A stretch of DNA of 64,000 nt from Arcanobacterium_A hippocoleae_A. Lineage in GTDB: Bacteria; Actinomycetota; Actinomycetes; Actinomycetales; Actinomycetaceae. A program made the translations under genes and the position numbers. The stretch lies in the NCBI GenBank assembly GCA_040360365.1, contig CP136412.1; one strand, given 5' to 3'. The notes below the pieces were generated by a model that made no database searches, was not told where the DNA came from, and saw only the letters and a list, made by a program, of their open reading frames with translations. This document shows, in pieces, positions 41,291 through 51,586 of the stretch (the first letter of the stretch is position 1; each line of letters opens with the position of its first letter).

Positions 41291-41476
41291 ATGATTCTCC
41301 TTTTTCTCGCTGCACGGAGCCTGGGGCTTGTTCTCCCAAGCGATGACGCTCCGTGGCCGGTATAAACGGCTACCCTATTCTACCACCAGGAACGAAACTA
41401 TTCCTAATAGATAAAGGTGAACTCTCCCTCATGATTTCTGTACTTGCTAATTGCGGCACATACCTGCATTTGCCGG

Positions 41477-42469
41477 CTACTGAGCTGTCACATCTTTCGG
41501 ATTTACCCGACACGCAACAGGAACGCCCAAAATGAGCGCACAATTGCGTAAATCCTGATCCATCTGCGTCAAAAGCGCTGTAACTGAATCGAACTTCATC
41601 ATCGGACGTAAATAATCAATGAAATCAATCGCAATTTCTTTCCCATAAAGATTCAAATCAGAACGCCCAAGCACATGGGCTTCAACCGTCATTCGTTCCC
41701 CTCCGAACTGCGGATTCATCCCAATTGAGATTGCTGCCGGAAGATTTATCACCGCTTTCGCCCCTGGGACATCCTGCACTAACCAACCAGCGTAAACCCC
41801 CTGTGCCGGAACTTCACCCAGACCGTCTCCAGAGAGGTTTGCTGTCGGAAAACCAAGCTCCCGCCCCCGTTTGAAACCATGCTCCACCACCCCGCGGATT
41901 CGATGCGGACGGCCAAGCACTTTCGCTGCCCCCGCTACATCACCATCGGCAAGTAATTCCCGAACCCATGTCGATGACCACCGCCGTCCAGATTCATCAC
42001 AAAGATCACTGATAATTTTAACTTGAATCCCAAACTCTTTCCCGTACTCGGCAAGCAATTTTCCATCGCCGGAGTTTCCCCGGCCGAAACGGACATCCTC
42101 CCCGACAACTACCGCCTTCGCATGAAGTACTCTGATAAGAATATTTTCAATGAAATCAAGCGGTTCCGTGGCGGCAAATTCGAGATTATATTTCTGCACA
42201 AAAACGGCATCTATTCCAGCAGCTTCAAGCCGGGCAAGCCGATCCGCAAGCGAAATCACCAGTTTCAAATTAGTTTCCGGATTGTGCACAATCCGCGGGT
42301 GCGGTTCGAAAGTGAGGGCAACTGCCTTAATTCCGCGCTTTCGGGCGGCGGCTACTGTCTGTGCGAGAATTTCGCTGTGCCCTTTATGCATGCCGTCGAA
42401 AATACCAATCGTTACGGCAGTATCTCCAAAATCGGAGGGCACATCTGAGTTTTTATACCAAAGTTGCAT
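41477..42469 (-). CDS. ribF: Bifunctional riboflavin kinase/FAD synthetase
   Basis: RibF phosphorylates riboflavin to FMN and adenylates FMN to FAD. It is intact at 330 residues. The N-terminal nucleotidyltransferase motif GIFDGMHKGHSEIL and FEPHPRIV are followed by EDVRFGRGNSGD. The C-terminal kinase domain has RELGFPTANL, QGVYAGWL, SIGMNPQFGGERMTVEAHVL. It is upstream of rpsO on the same strand; truB, its more common neighbour, lies 2.4 kb away beyond three other genes. Confidence 0.96.
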   Translation of the reverse strand: MQLWYKNSDVPSDFGDTAVTIGIFDGMHKGHSEILAQTVAAARKRGIKAVALTFEPHPRIVHNPETNLKLVISLADRLARLEAAGIDAVFVQKYNLEFAATEPLDFIENILIRVLHAKAVVVGEDVRFGRGNSGDGKLLAEYGKEFGIQVKIISDLCDESGRRWSSTWVRELLADGDVAGAAKVLGRPHRIRGVVEHGFKRGRELGFPTANLSGDGLGEVPAQGVYAGWLVQDVPGAKAVINLPAAISIGMNPQFGGERMTVEAHVLGRSDLNLYGKEIAIDFIDYLRPMMKFDSVTALLTQMDQDLRNCALILGVPVACRVNPKDVTAQ

Positions 42470-42561
42470 AAGTTTAAAAAATTGAATTACTGATTAAATT
42501 TACTTTTCATCATGGATTACCTGCAATGATTTGCCGATGCCAAATTTCGCCAAGTTCCGCA

Positions 42562-42840
42562 TCATTTCCCGCGTAAGCCGAGCTGATGGCGGCCGCCTGA
42601 GAAATCGTCTGCAATATCTCTGGGAGTATTAGCTGTCCGCACGCCATGTTTCTTTCCATGACCGCCGCAGCCGCAGCTCCCGCGGTTATTCCCAGCCTGC
42701 CCGTCAATACTCTGCTGATGCTTATTACCGTTGCATCCGCACCCGTTATGTGTTTCACTACCCGGCATTACGGCTGATTCTGTTTCGAAATTTTTCATAC
42801 CCGTATCCGCACAACCACAATTACTCATATTTACAAGCAT
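42562..42840 (-). CDS. Cys/Gly-rich small hypothetical protein
   Basis: The 92-residue open frame has three Cys clusters, SNCGCAD, NGCGCNGNKH and GSCGCGGHGKKHG, spaced by polar segments; such clusters could bind metal. I do not recognise a family. The last part of the frame overlaps other open frames, and adding one base at a T3 run near the C-terminus would extend it to a stop at 42500, so the C-terminus is uncertain. The start may be the first ATG or the internal one giving MSNCGC. It is divergent from the DUF421 gene. It may not be a real gene. Confidence 0.45.
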   Translation of the reverse strand: MLVNMSNCGCADTGMKNFETESAVMPGSETHNGCGCNGNKHQQSIDGQAGNNRGSCGCGGHGKKHGVRTANTPRDIADDFSGGRHQLGLRGK

Positions 42841-43002
42841 ATGCCATCGCCTGATAATTCTGAGAACGCAAAGCCAAGACTTGAGAGGTTACTAACCATT
42901 ATTATCCGGTTTTTCATTACACGAGTTCAAAGGTATTTAATAGAGAACAACACGTCTTTACTAGATACGGCACGATAATAAAATGTACTTCAAGGAGCTT
43001 TG

Positions 43003-43566
43003 ATGAGTTATCCCGACTCGATTGCACAATGGCTTAGTCTTCCCCTATACGGCATTTTCGCTACGGTTCTCGGCACCGTCGCCATTTATCTGTTATTTCT
43101 ATTCGCGGTACGGATTTTCGGGCAGCGCCTGCTCACTTCGCTCACCACGTTTGATACTTTAATGGTGCTCCTCTTCGGATCAATCGTTGCCCGCACCGCA
43201 CTTGGTCCGGTCCCAACCCTCACTACCGGAATCGTCACATTCGCCACATTAATCGGACTGCACTTTTCACTCGGACGTTTTGCAAATACCGCAGCAGGAG
43301 ATCGTTTCTTAAACCGCGACCCGATGATTCTTATCGCCGGAAATCAGCTTATTGAAAAGAATATGAAAGCAACAAACACTACATCTACCGAGTTAATGAG
43401 CGCACTTCGCGAACGCGGAATTCATTCACTCGACCAGATTGCCGTCGTGATTATCGAACCAACAGGAAAACTCGCCGTGCTGCAAAATAATACGCAGATT
43501 GATCCGCAAATACTGCACGGGGTAAAAGATCAAAAATTAATTCCCGCCGAATATATTAAAAAATGA
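43003..43566 (+). CDS. DUF421 (YetF/YcaP-like) membrane protein
   Basis: The 187-residue protein has three N-terminal membrane helices (about residues 13-35, 50-66 and 72-90) with AVRIFGQRLLTSLTTFDTLMVLLFGSI, the core signature of the DUF421 family. A cytoplasmic mixed alpha/beta domain follows (about 100-187). The ATG at 43003 has AAGGAG five bases upstream. Bacillus homologues are membrane proteins made during sporulation or stress; the biochemical role is unknown. Confidence 0.85.
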   Translation: MSYPDSIAQWLSLPLYGIFATVLGTVAIYLLFLFAVRIFGQRLLTSLTTFDTLMVLLFGSIVARTALGPVPTLTTGIVTFATLIGLHFSLGRFANTAAGDRFLNRDPMILIAGNQLIEKNMKATNTTSTELMSALRERGIHSLDQIAVVIIEPTGKLAVLQNNTQIDPQILHGVKDQKLIPAEYIKK

Positions 43567-43709
43567 TCGCCTGCCGGCGCTGTAAAATTTCTTACTTCGT
43601 AACCAGCGGATACCTTTCCGTTCCTCTCCGAAAATATTCAGCGCGCCGAAAGGGAAAATTTTCACTTCGAAATTAGCGTGAAATCCACAGCGAAATTACC
43701 GTATTCTAA

Positions 43710-44663
43710 CTATTCCGGCAGCGATTCAGAAAAATGCTGCCGATAAATGGAAGCAAGGATTTTCCCAACCGCTGCATCTCCATTCACCGGTGCTAAGCGC
43801 GCATAATTCTCTCCGCCGGCTTCTTTAAACGCTGATTGATTCAACACATCCAACTCGTCAATTGTTTCGATGCAGTCCGCGGTGAAACCCGGCGTTGCCA
43901 GCAGCACACTTTTTATCCCCTCATGAGGCAGCTGAGCAATCCGCTCAATTGTAGCAGGCTGCAGCCATTTACCTGGGCCGAATTTGGATTGGAAAGTAGT
44001 TTCAAAAGCAACTCCGGTGAATGCACGCATAATCCCAGCAGTGGTATGCAGACACTGCTGACGATAAGAATCTGGATTATGCACTTTCCGCTGCGGAACG
44101 CCATGATACGAGAATACGATTTTATCCGGCCGGCAATCTTGCAGCGCAGTTCGAATCTGCCCCTGATACCACGAGATATATTCTGAATTCTCCGGCCATT
44201 GGGCGGCGATACTCAGCTGCGGCGCACCCGGCAGCTTCGCTATTTCAGATACTTGCCGGCGAATATCTGCAACAGTAGATGGAGCATAATGCGGAAATAG
44301 CGGAATCACCACAACTTCTTCTGCTGTAAACTGCGAAATTGCTTCAGCAATTGACGGCTTAGTGTAAGTCATCGCATACCGCACTTCAATTTCCGGAAGT
44401 TCAGCTGCGAGTGCTTTCCATTGCGCTTTAGTATGCACCTCAAGCGGCGAACCATCTGCAGTCCAAATCGCGCTATAGGTCGGAGCAACTTTCTCCGGGC
44501 GAACACGTAAAACAATATGGTGCAAAATCGGTTTCCAAAGCCACCGCGGAAAATCAACGACGGCTGGGTCACTCAAAAAAGCGCGAAGAAACTCACGAAT
44601 ATCATTTGGTTCGGGTGAAGCTGGAGTGCCAAGTGCTACGAGTAAGCAGCCGCGTTTTGCCAT
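43710..44663 (-). CDS. hemH: Ferrochelatase (coproporphyrin or protoporphyrin)
   Basis: The enzyme inserts iron into the porphyrin at the end of heme synthesis; actinobacterial members usually act on coproporphyrin III. The start MAKRGCLLVALGTPASPEP is typical (an upstream in-frame ATG at 44726 is less likely). The metal-site His lies in VFSYHGVPQRKV, and the acidic metal path is in TADCIETIDEL. Length is about 317 residues, intact. No other heme genes are nearby. It is not overlapped with its neighbours and so is probably its own unit. Confidence 0.92.
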   Translation of the reverse strand: MAKRGCLLVALGTPASPEPNDIREFLRAFLSDPAVVDFPRWLWKPILHHIVLRVRPEKVAPTYSAIWTADGSPLEVHTKAQWKALAAELPEIEVRYAMTYTKPSIAEAISQFTAEEVVVIPLFPHYAPSTVADIRRQVSEIAKLPGAPQLSIAAQWPENSEYISWYQGQIRTALQDCRPDKIVFSYHGVPQRKVHNPDSYRQQCLHTTAGIMRAFTGVAFETTFQSKFGPGKWLQPATIERIAQLPHEGIKSVLLATPGFTADCIETIDELDVLNQSAFKEAGGENYARLAPVNGDAAVGKILASIYRQHFSESLPE

Positions 44664-44875
44664 TATTACCTGCCCTATCTTTGAGTATGAAGAATACTCC
44701 TTGTATCGTAGCAGCAAAAACCGCAAAAATATTAATGCGTCGCTAACTTTGCGGAATTAAATCGATTATATCTCTCTGCTCAAGCGAAAAAGAAAGAAAC
44801 AAAATAATTTTAAGATATAGTGTCGCTAAAATAGCGCAGCTTTATCCAGCCGCAAAATATCTTCGGCAGCAGTAA

Positions 44876-45940
44876 CTAAATTTCAGTGAGCTGTAAATCA
44901 GGCTTGTAAAAACGCCCTCTTTTTGTAAGTAAAGCCACCGCTTTCCCAGCCGGATCAAACGCTGCCGCCGTACCGCACTCTTGAAATTCCGGCAAATCCG
45001 AATCACTGCCGAAAAAATCACACACAAACATCGGCTTACGATATTTAATAAACTGACCATTTTGCAGCAGCCGCACTTCATCAGCAGTAATTTCCACCGC
45101 CGGAAAAAGGCTGCGGCAAATCACACTGATTGGAATCACCGGAAGCTGCTTTCCGGCAGCAGCAATATCACGATAGAAAGCAACACTTCTCGCATCTTCC
45201 GCATTCCAAGTACGCACACCGATTCTGCGCAGCATCCGCAAATGCGCCCCGATTCCGAAAACCGCACCGAGATCGCGTCCAAGCGCACGAATATAGGTTC
45301 CAGCAGAACAGCCAACTTCGACATCAAACGTAATCACAGGAAAATCAAATAGTTCCCGATTAAATACTGGCTCACTCAACCGGACAAACCGGGTAATCCG
45401 CACCGGCCGTGCAGCAAGCTGAACATCCTCCCCGGCACGCGCCAGTTCATGCGCACGTTTTCCAGCTACTTTTAATGCCGAAAAGCGCGACGGAACCTGC
45501 ATTATTTCCCCGGTCAGAGCCGAGATTCCGCGATCGATATCCGCCGCGGTAAGTGCAAGTGTGCGTGCCGATTCAGCCGCACTTGGAATGATGATTTCCC
45601 CGTCGGCGTCTTCGGTGTTCGTACCGGCTCCAAGGCAAATTGTTGCGCGATACGCCTTTTCACACCCGCTTAAGTAGGTTAGCAGTTTTGTTGCTCTCCC
45701 GATCCCGATTGTCAGCAGACCCGTCGCCATGGGATCTAAAGTGCCGCCATGCCCAACCTTCCGGGTCCCAGCAAGCCGGCGGATTGCCCCCACCACATCA
45801 TGTGAAGTAACGCCTTGATCTTTATCAACAAGCAGCAGACCAGAATCCGCTGCAGCCGATGCACGCGGCAAATCACCCCATGGCATTTCCCGGCGGGGTC
45901 GATGTTCAGATAATTCTTTTCTGCCCTGAGAGCTGCTCAT
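44876..45940 (-). CDS. truB: tRNA pseudouridine(55) synthase
   Basis: TruB makes pseudouridine 55 in the T-loop of tRNAs. The 354-residue chain has LLVDKDQGVTSHDVV, the catalytic Asp motif KVGHGGTLDPMATGLL, and GTYIRALGRDLG. A C-terminal PUA-like region follows. The first 33 residues before LLLVDKD are polar and unlike other TruB proteins, so a later start is possible. It lies 65 bases downstream of rbfA in the nusA-infB-rbfA-truB order. Confidence 0.95.
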   Translation of the reverse strand: MSSSQGRKELSEHRPRREMPWGDLPRASAAADSGLLLVDKDQGVTSHDVVGAIRRLAGTRKVGHGGTLDPMATGLLTIGIGRATKLLTYLSGCEKAYRATICLGAGTNTEDADGEIIIPSAAESARTLALTAADIDRGISALTGEIMQVPSRFSALKVAGKRAHELARAGEDVQLAARPVRITRFVRLSEPVFNRELFDFPVITFDVEVGCSAGTYIRALGRDLGAVFGIGAHLRMLRRIGVRTWNAEDARSVAFYRDIAAAGKQLPVIPISVICRSLFPAVEITADEVRLLQNGQFIKYRKPMFVCDFFGSDSDLPEFQECGTAAAFDPAGKAVALLTKRGRFYKPDLQLTEI

Positions 45941-46006
45941 ATTTCCGCTATATTCTCAAATCCGATTAAAACGACACAACTTGCTATCTGTTACTATCTG
46001 CTGAGT

Positions 46007-46555
46007 TTATCGATCGCTGAGTTTACAGATTTTTACCGTACTATTGACTGCCATATCTATCTGCAAATACACTCCGCACTCAGTCGCTAAAGGAATCATT
46101 CGCTTCCGCAGCTGCAGCAGTATCTTCTCCTGCGAAGCGCTTTCTTTAACCTTATACGGATTAGCTTCCCCAGCAGGTTTCGCTCCTGCCGCTAACTTGC
46201 GAATCTGTTCATCTTTAAAACGCGCGGCCACAAGCGCATCTTCAATCGAAGCCGCAGTCTGCGGCAGCGCATCCGGAACAAATTCAAGACTTGGAGTGAG
46301 CCGCAGTCCAAGAGCTGCTCCGACGGCGGAACGAATCATCCCCTTTGCCGATTCCAGCGCATATCCAGACTGTTTCAGCTGTTCGTTATTTCCGTAAACA
46401 GTGTAGAAAATCGTGGCATGCTGCAAATCTCCGCTTACCCGCACATCAGTAACGGTCACCATTCCGAGGCGCGGATCTTTCAGCTTTGTATCAATCATCC
46501 GTGCAGCCACTTGCTTAATTTGGTCTGCAACACGAGCAGCCCGTGGATTTGCCAT
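46007..46555 (-). CDS. rbfA: 30S ribosome-binding factor A
   Basis: RbfA assists maturation of the 16S rRNA 5' end and the cold response. The KH-like fold is visible in MIDTKLKDPRLGMVTVTDV, SGDLQHATIFYTVYG, and LGLRLTPSLEFVPD. The intact 182-residue chain carries a polar C-terminal extension of about 60 residues. Start ATG at 46555. It sits between infB and truB, preceded by a hairpin that may limit read-through from infB. Confidence 0.94.
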   Translation of the reverse strand: MANPRAARVADQIKQVAARMIDTKLKDPRLGMVTVTDVRVSGDLQHATIFYTVYGNNEQLKQSGYALESAKGMIRSAVGAALGLRLTPSLEFVPDALPQTAASIEDALVAARFKDEQIRKLAAGAKPAGEANPYKVKESASQEKILLQLRKRMIPLATECGVYLQIDMAVNSTVKICKLSDR

Positions 46556-46605
46556 TATTATTCCTCCCCAATTTCAGCGAAAGTAAATTTTCGTATTCTT
46601 TAACA

Positions 46606-46643
46606 TAATGCCGGGGTGAGCTTCAGAGCCAACCCCGGCATTA
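46606..46643 (-). terminator. 12-bp hairpin after infB
   Basis: TAATGCCGGGGT (46606-46617) pairs perfectly with ACCCCGGCATTA (46632-46643), 14-nt loop, between the infB stop and the rbfA start. The tail ATGTTAAAG is weakly U-rich; partial termination is likely. Confidence 0.65.
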
Positions 46644-46657
46644 GATACTATTTACAA

Positions 46658-49590
46658 TCAGTCACGCGGCTTCTCGCGCATCTCCCAAGTTTCAATCATA
46701 TCTCCCTCACGGATATCTTTAAACCCAAGAGTAATACCGCATTCGTATCCTTCGCGCATCTCAGTAACATCATCTTTTTCGTGGCGCAAAGACATGATTT
46801 CGAGATCCGGAGCAACCACAGCTCCGTCGCGCACTAATCGTGCCTTTGTACCGCGTTTAATCGTACCTGAACGCACAATTGAACCGGCGATATTGCCAAA
46901 CTTGCCAGATTTGAAAACTTGACGAATTTCGGCGGTTCCCAGTGCGACCTCTTCGTAAATCGGCTTCAGCTTACCCTTCAAAGCAGCTTCAACATCGCCA
47001 ATTGCGTCGTAGATTACTGAGTAGAACTTCATCTCAACGCCTTCACGGTCTGCCATCTCGGTCACGCGCTCAGCTGGACGAACATTGTATCCAATAATGA
47101 TTGCACTATCGACGGTTGCCAAATCCACATCAGACTGCGTAATCGCACCCACACCGCGATGAATCACATTGAGCTGGACTTCGTCTCCGCCGACTTCAAT
47201 TTCGAGCAGTGAAGATTCGAGCGCTTCCACAGAGCCGGAAGAGTCGCCCTTGATAATAAGATTGAGATTCTCAATCTTCCCTTCTTCAATTGCCGCATTG
47301 AGATCTTCAAGCGAAATCCGCTTCCGCCGCTTTGCAAGAGTTGCGGCACGCTTCGCTGCTTCGCGGCGTTCTGCAATCTGCCGCGAAGTCCGATCATCGT
47401 CTGCCACGATTAATTGGTCTCCTGCACCCGGCACAGAGGTAAGACCAAGCACCTGCACCGGACGTGACGGTTCAGCTTCTGTCACACGGTTACCATACTC
47501 ATCAATCATTGCCCGCACTCGGCCATAGGCGGTACCGACAACAATTGAATCGCCAATCCGAAGTGTACCGTCTTGAATCAGTGCGGTAATCAGCGAACCG
47601 CGCCCCTGATCAAGCTTTGCTTCGATTGCCACTCCGCGTGCAGATTTATCCGGATTCGCTTTCGGTTCAACCAAAATGTCCGAGGTAGCAACAATCTGTT
47701 CCAGCAATTCGCCGATATTTATCCGCTGTTTTGCCGAAATATCCACGAACGGCACGTCACCGCCATACTCTTCAGCCACGAGTCCGTATTCTGTGAGCTG
47801 CGCGCGCACCTTTGCGGGTTTGCACCATCAACATCAATCTTGTTTACCGCCACCACAATCGGCACATCTGCAGCTTTCACATGATTTATTGCTTCAACAG
47901 TCTGCGGCATCACACCATCATTTGCTGCAACCACAAGCACCGCCACATCAGTAACATCCGCACCGCGGGCACGCATCTGCGTGAATGCTTCGTGACCTGG
48001 CGTATCAATGAAAGTAATCTTCCGATATTCGTCTGCGACTTTAACTTTCGTCTGATATGCACCAATATTCTGCGTAATACCGCCAGCTTCTCCCTCAACT
48101 ACATCCGCATTGCGAATTGCGTCAAGAAGCTTCGTTTTACCATGATCCACATGCCCCATCACAGTCACAACCGGCGGACGCGCTAACAGATTTGCTTCAC
48201 TTTCCGCTTCACGTTCAGCTGCAAGATTGATATCAAAAGCTTCAAGAATCTCGCGATCTTCATCTTCGGCGCTCATGATTTTGATGTCATAACCAAGTTC
48301 TGCACCAAGGAGCTGGAAAGTATCTTCATCAAGCGACTGGTTTGCTGTTGCCATTTCACCCATCCGGAAAAGAACTGTGACCAATGCTGCCGCATCGGCT
48401 TTAATCTTCTCCGCAAAGTCTGCAAGTGACGCTCCCTGACGTACCCGAACTATGGTGGATCCGTCGCCGCGCGGCACCTGCACCCCGGCAAGCATTGGCG
48501 ATAACTGCTCTTCAACTTCCTGGTGACGGCTGCGGGTATTGCCGTGCTTCTTCCCGCCGCGGCGCCCAAACGCACCTGCAGTGGAACCGCCGCGAGCTTT
48601 CCCGCCCGAACGGGTAAACCCGCCGCGGAATCCCGGACCGGAGTTGTTTCCAGCCGGATTCGCTCCGCGCCCGCTGCCGCGCCCGCTGCGGCTGCTGCTG
48701 CGGTGATCGGCAGGCATCTGGACCTGTTCCGGCATAATCGACGGATTCGGACGCGGGCTTCCGCTGCGAGGGCCCCGATTTTCCGGGCGCGGAGCACGGT
48801 TCTCATTACTATGCCCGCCGCCGCGGCGCTATCCGCCCTGCTGTCCTTCGGTCTTGTTCATCCCTTGCTTGGAAGCAAATGGTGAATTACCTGGACGCGG
48901 ACCACGCCCGCCAGGTTTCCCCATCCCCTGCCGAGATGAAAATGGTGAATTACCTGGACGCGGAGCGCCCGGCTTGCGGCCCATCGGACGCGGCGGAGCA
49001 GCTTCCCGAGCAGCTTCTGCACTACGGCGGGCTTCACCTGGAGTTACCGCCGGTTTCGCCTTACGTTCCGGCTTGGAAGAAGGCTTCTGCGAATTAGCAG
49101 CGTCAGCAGATGAATCTTGTGAATCTGAAAATACTGGAGTCAGTGCCGGAGCATGCTTCAATCCGCGCTTCCCTCCAGGCTGCGCCCCAGGTTTCGGAGC
49201 AGCCGGCTTCCGATCTGCCGGCTTTGGCGCAGCAGGAATTTTCTTTTCCCGCACTTCTTGCATCGGCGCTGATTCCGCAGCCGATACAGCCGGTGCAGCC
49301 GGTTTCGGAGCAGTGTGCTGTTCCGTTTCCAGTTTCGCTGGCTGAACTGCCTTTTCCGATTTTGCAATCTTTTCCGCACTTGGCTCGGCAGCTTTCGCTG
49401 TTTCTTTCTTCTCCTGCGAAAGCAATTCTGGATGTTTTGCATAATATTCACGAGCACGGCGAACCACCGGTGCTTCAATACTTGAAGACGCTGACTTTAC
49501 AAATTCACCGTTTTCTTTCAAAGTTGCAAGTAAATCTTTACTCGCAACTCCGAGCTCTTTTGCGAGCTCATGGACGCGGACCTTGGCCAC
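46658..49590 (-). CDS. infB: Translation initiation factor IF-2, one frame break and one in-frame TAG
   Basis: IF-2 is the GTPase that places initiator tRNA on the ribosome. The N-terminal IF2N domain MAKVRVHELAKELGVASKDL is followed by a long Pro/Ala/Gly-rich linker with two near-identical PRPGNSPF-type repeats. The G domain has VMGHVDHGKTKLLD (G1), DTPGHEAF (G3) and NKID (G4). A frame break at GGG 47816-47818 is of the usual one-base kind. A TAG at 48829-48831 in the linker interrupts the same frame without any shift, so a substitution, true or erroneous, is implied. The corrected length is 977 codons. It follows nusA without ylxR. Confidence 0.93.
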
Positions 49591-50055
49591 AGTTCTCCTT
49601 CTTTAGCGGTCCGCGCATTTTGCGCAAGACCTCTTCTATCGGCAGCTCATCGCTGGGTACTCATCGGGTGCCCATCGCTTTCTACCCGCTTTCTTTCTTG
49701 GTTTGCAATTAGTATTGTTTTACTTTATCGAAAGGCTTATTTACCGGAAGGCGCAAACGCCCGCTAACCGTTGATAAGTAAAATCCGAGGTGAGGTAAAT
49801 CTTGCTTGATTTACAGCGTGTTTTACACACAAATCCGCCGTACAGTCTACCTGATTTAAGATGGCTCTGGTTATTGCGGGCGGAGTTTTGACCGTGAAAG
49901 CGCTCACTGGAATCTAGATTTTTTCTTCAAATGCGCGCACGAATACTTATTCACAACCATCCACTGGAATTAATTGTGTGCCGATCCAGATTGTATCGGC
50001 AGCTTTTCATCCTGATAGTTTTCTCCGGCTGCTCCCAGGCTTTGTTCGCGTCTGC
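49591..50055. other. Spacer between nusA and infB lacking a gene
   Basis: In most actinobacteria this interval holds ylxR (DUF448). I translated the minus strand in all frames and find no zinc-ribbon RTCVGCR-like start or the GRGAW segment of YlxR. A short GCCGAT/ATCGGC stem lies near 49980. Nothing else is recognisable in these 465 bases. Confidence 0.55.
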
Positions 50056-51057
50056 TTATGCTAACTCGGCAGTACCCTGATCTTCACCAGCCTTGCGAAT
50101 GTCAATTGACCAGCCAGTAAGCTTTGCTGCTAAACGCACGTTCTGCGCTTCTTTCCCGATTGCAAGCGAAGCCTGATCATCTGGCACTACCGCAAGCGCC
50201 TGCCGTAAATCTTTATTCAAAATATCTACACGCAGGACTTTAGCTGGAGAAAGTGCAGCTGCAATGAACTTTGCCGGATCATCATCATATTCCACCACAT
50301 CAATTTTCTCGCCATTGAGCTCCTGTGTAACCGCGCGGACTCGCTGCGCATTATGCCCAATCGCAGCACCCTTCGCAGCCACATTCTCATCTGAAGACCA
50401 GACAGCTACTTTCGAGCGATGCCCTGCTTCACGTGCTAAAGCGACGATTTCGACAATCCCGTCGGCGATTTCCGGAACCTCAGTTTCAAAAAGCTGCCGG
50501 ACAAAATCAGGATGGGATCGGCTCAGACGAATCGAAGCACCGCGCACGCCAACTGAAATATCGAGAATCAGCGCACGAATTAAATCACCATGCCGGTAAT
50601 GTTCAGTAGGTACCTGCTCTTCGGAACGCAAAATTCCGCGGTTTTCACCAAGTTCAACAAAAAGATCACGCGATTCAGGTTTGCTCCCAGCATTGCCTTC
50701 AACTGTACCGGTCACAATTTGCCCTTGCTTCCCTTGGAAAGATCCAAGCACACGCGCACTTTCCGCATCACGCAGACGCTGCGCAATAATCGAACGTGCA
50801 GTCGCGGTAGCAATCCGGCCAAAATCGTTTGGCGTATCGTCAAATTCGCCGATAATGTTGTTCTCTTCATCGTATTCAGGAGCAATCACTGAAACTTTAC
50901 CGGTAGACCGGTCCAAATCCACACGCGCACCCTTTATTGCACCGGGCACACGGTTGTATGCGTGAAGAAGAGCATCCTCAATTGTCTCAATCAATACGGT
51001 GAGGTTGATTCCCAGCTCGGACTCAACCACCCGAAGTTCGTTCATCGAAATATCCAC
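50056..51057 (-). CDS. nusA: Transcription termination/antitermination protein NusA
   Basis: NusA binds RNA polymerase and controls pausing and termination. The N-terminal polymerase-binding domain begins MDISMNELRVVESELGIN. S1 and two KH domains follow, with RLSRSHPDFVRQLFETEVPE, DENVAAKGAAIGHNAQRVRAV and DDQASLAIGKEAQNVRLAA. At 333 residues it is intact and lacks the C-terminal acidic repeats, as usual in actinobacteria. The GTG start at 51057 lies two bases after the rimP stop with GAAGGAG upstream, so rimP and nusA are coupled. Confidence 0.97.
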   Translation of the reverse strand: MDISMNELRVVESELGINLTVLIETIEDALLHAYNRVPGAIKGARVDLDRSTGKVSVIAPEYDEENNIIGEFDDTPNDFGRIATATARSIIAQRLRDAESARVLGSFQGKQGQIVTGTVEGNAGSKPESRDLFVELGENRGILRSEEQVPTEHYRHGDLIRALILDISVGVRGASIRLSRSHPDFVRQLFETEVPEIADGIVEIVALAREAGHRSKVAVWSSDENVAAKGAAIGHNAQRVRAVTQELNGEKIDVVEYDDDPAKFIAAALSPAKVLRVDILNKDLRQALAVVPDDQASLAIGKEAQNVRLAAKLTGWSIDIRKAGEDQGTAELA

Positions 51058-51059
51058 GG

Positions 51060-51586
51060 TTATTCTCCTTCGTCGCTCACACTTTCAGACTTCGATAGTT
51101 CCGCTAGTACGCGTGCCGTCTTTACTTCTTCAAATTTTAACTCACGAGCGCTCTCATGAATAACTTTGTTACTTTTTGGTACTTTTTCTCGGGAATAACG
51201 ACGGCACTCTCAGCATCAACCGTTTGAATCCGCGCCACAAACTTTTCACCTGTTACAGTTTTCAACTCAGCAAGATGCCCGATTGCACGCGAAAAATGCC
51301 GCGCACTTGTAAGCTTACGGTCTATTCCTGGTGTGGAAACTTCCAAATTGTATTCACTCTGAATCGGGTCAGCTTCGTCGAGCACATCCGAGATTGCGCG
51401 GGTAATCACATCAAGCTGGTCAGAAGTTATCCCGCCTGGCCCATCCGGCAAATCGACGGTAATACGCAGCGTAGTATGTTTTCCGGCACGCAGCAGACGC
51501 AGCTCTTCTAGAAAAAGGTTATCTGCAGCAGCTATCGGCGCAATTAACTCAGCCAATTTAGTCTCTAAAGCATTATTTTGTACCAT
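51060..51586 (-). CDS. rimP: Ribosome maturation factor RimP, one frame break
   Basis: RimP assists 30S assembly. The two-domain fold shows in FLEELRLLRAGKHTTLRITVD, GPGGITSDQLDVITRAISDVLD and YNLEVSTPGIDRKLT. One base is missing at TTT 51165-51167; correction replaces a false stop with VTKVIHESARELKFEEVKTA and a Ser/Glu-rich tail, about 175 residues. The stop then lies two bases before the nusA start, which supports the correction. It is the first gene of the rimP-nusA-infB-rbfA-truB unit. Confidence 0.93.

Noticed and set aside
42510..42758. 82-residue Ala-rich frame overlapping the Cys-rich ORF
   Set aside because: Joining it to the Cys-rich frame would need removal of a base, unlike every other break; no independent support.
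48735..48735. IF-2 translated only from the internal ATG as normal gene structure
   Set aside because: The upstream part is a clear IF2N domain with normal linker, so the full-length gene is the better model despite the TAG.
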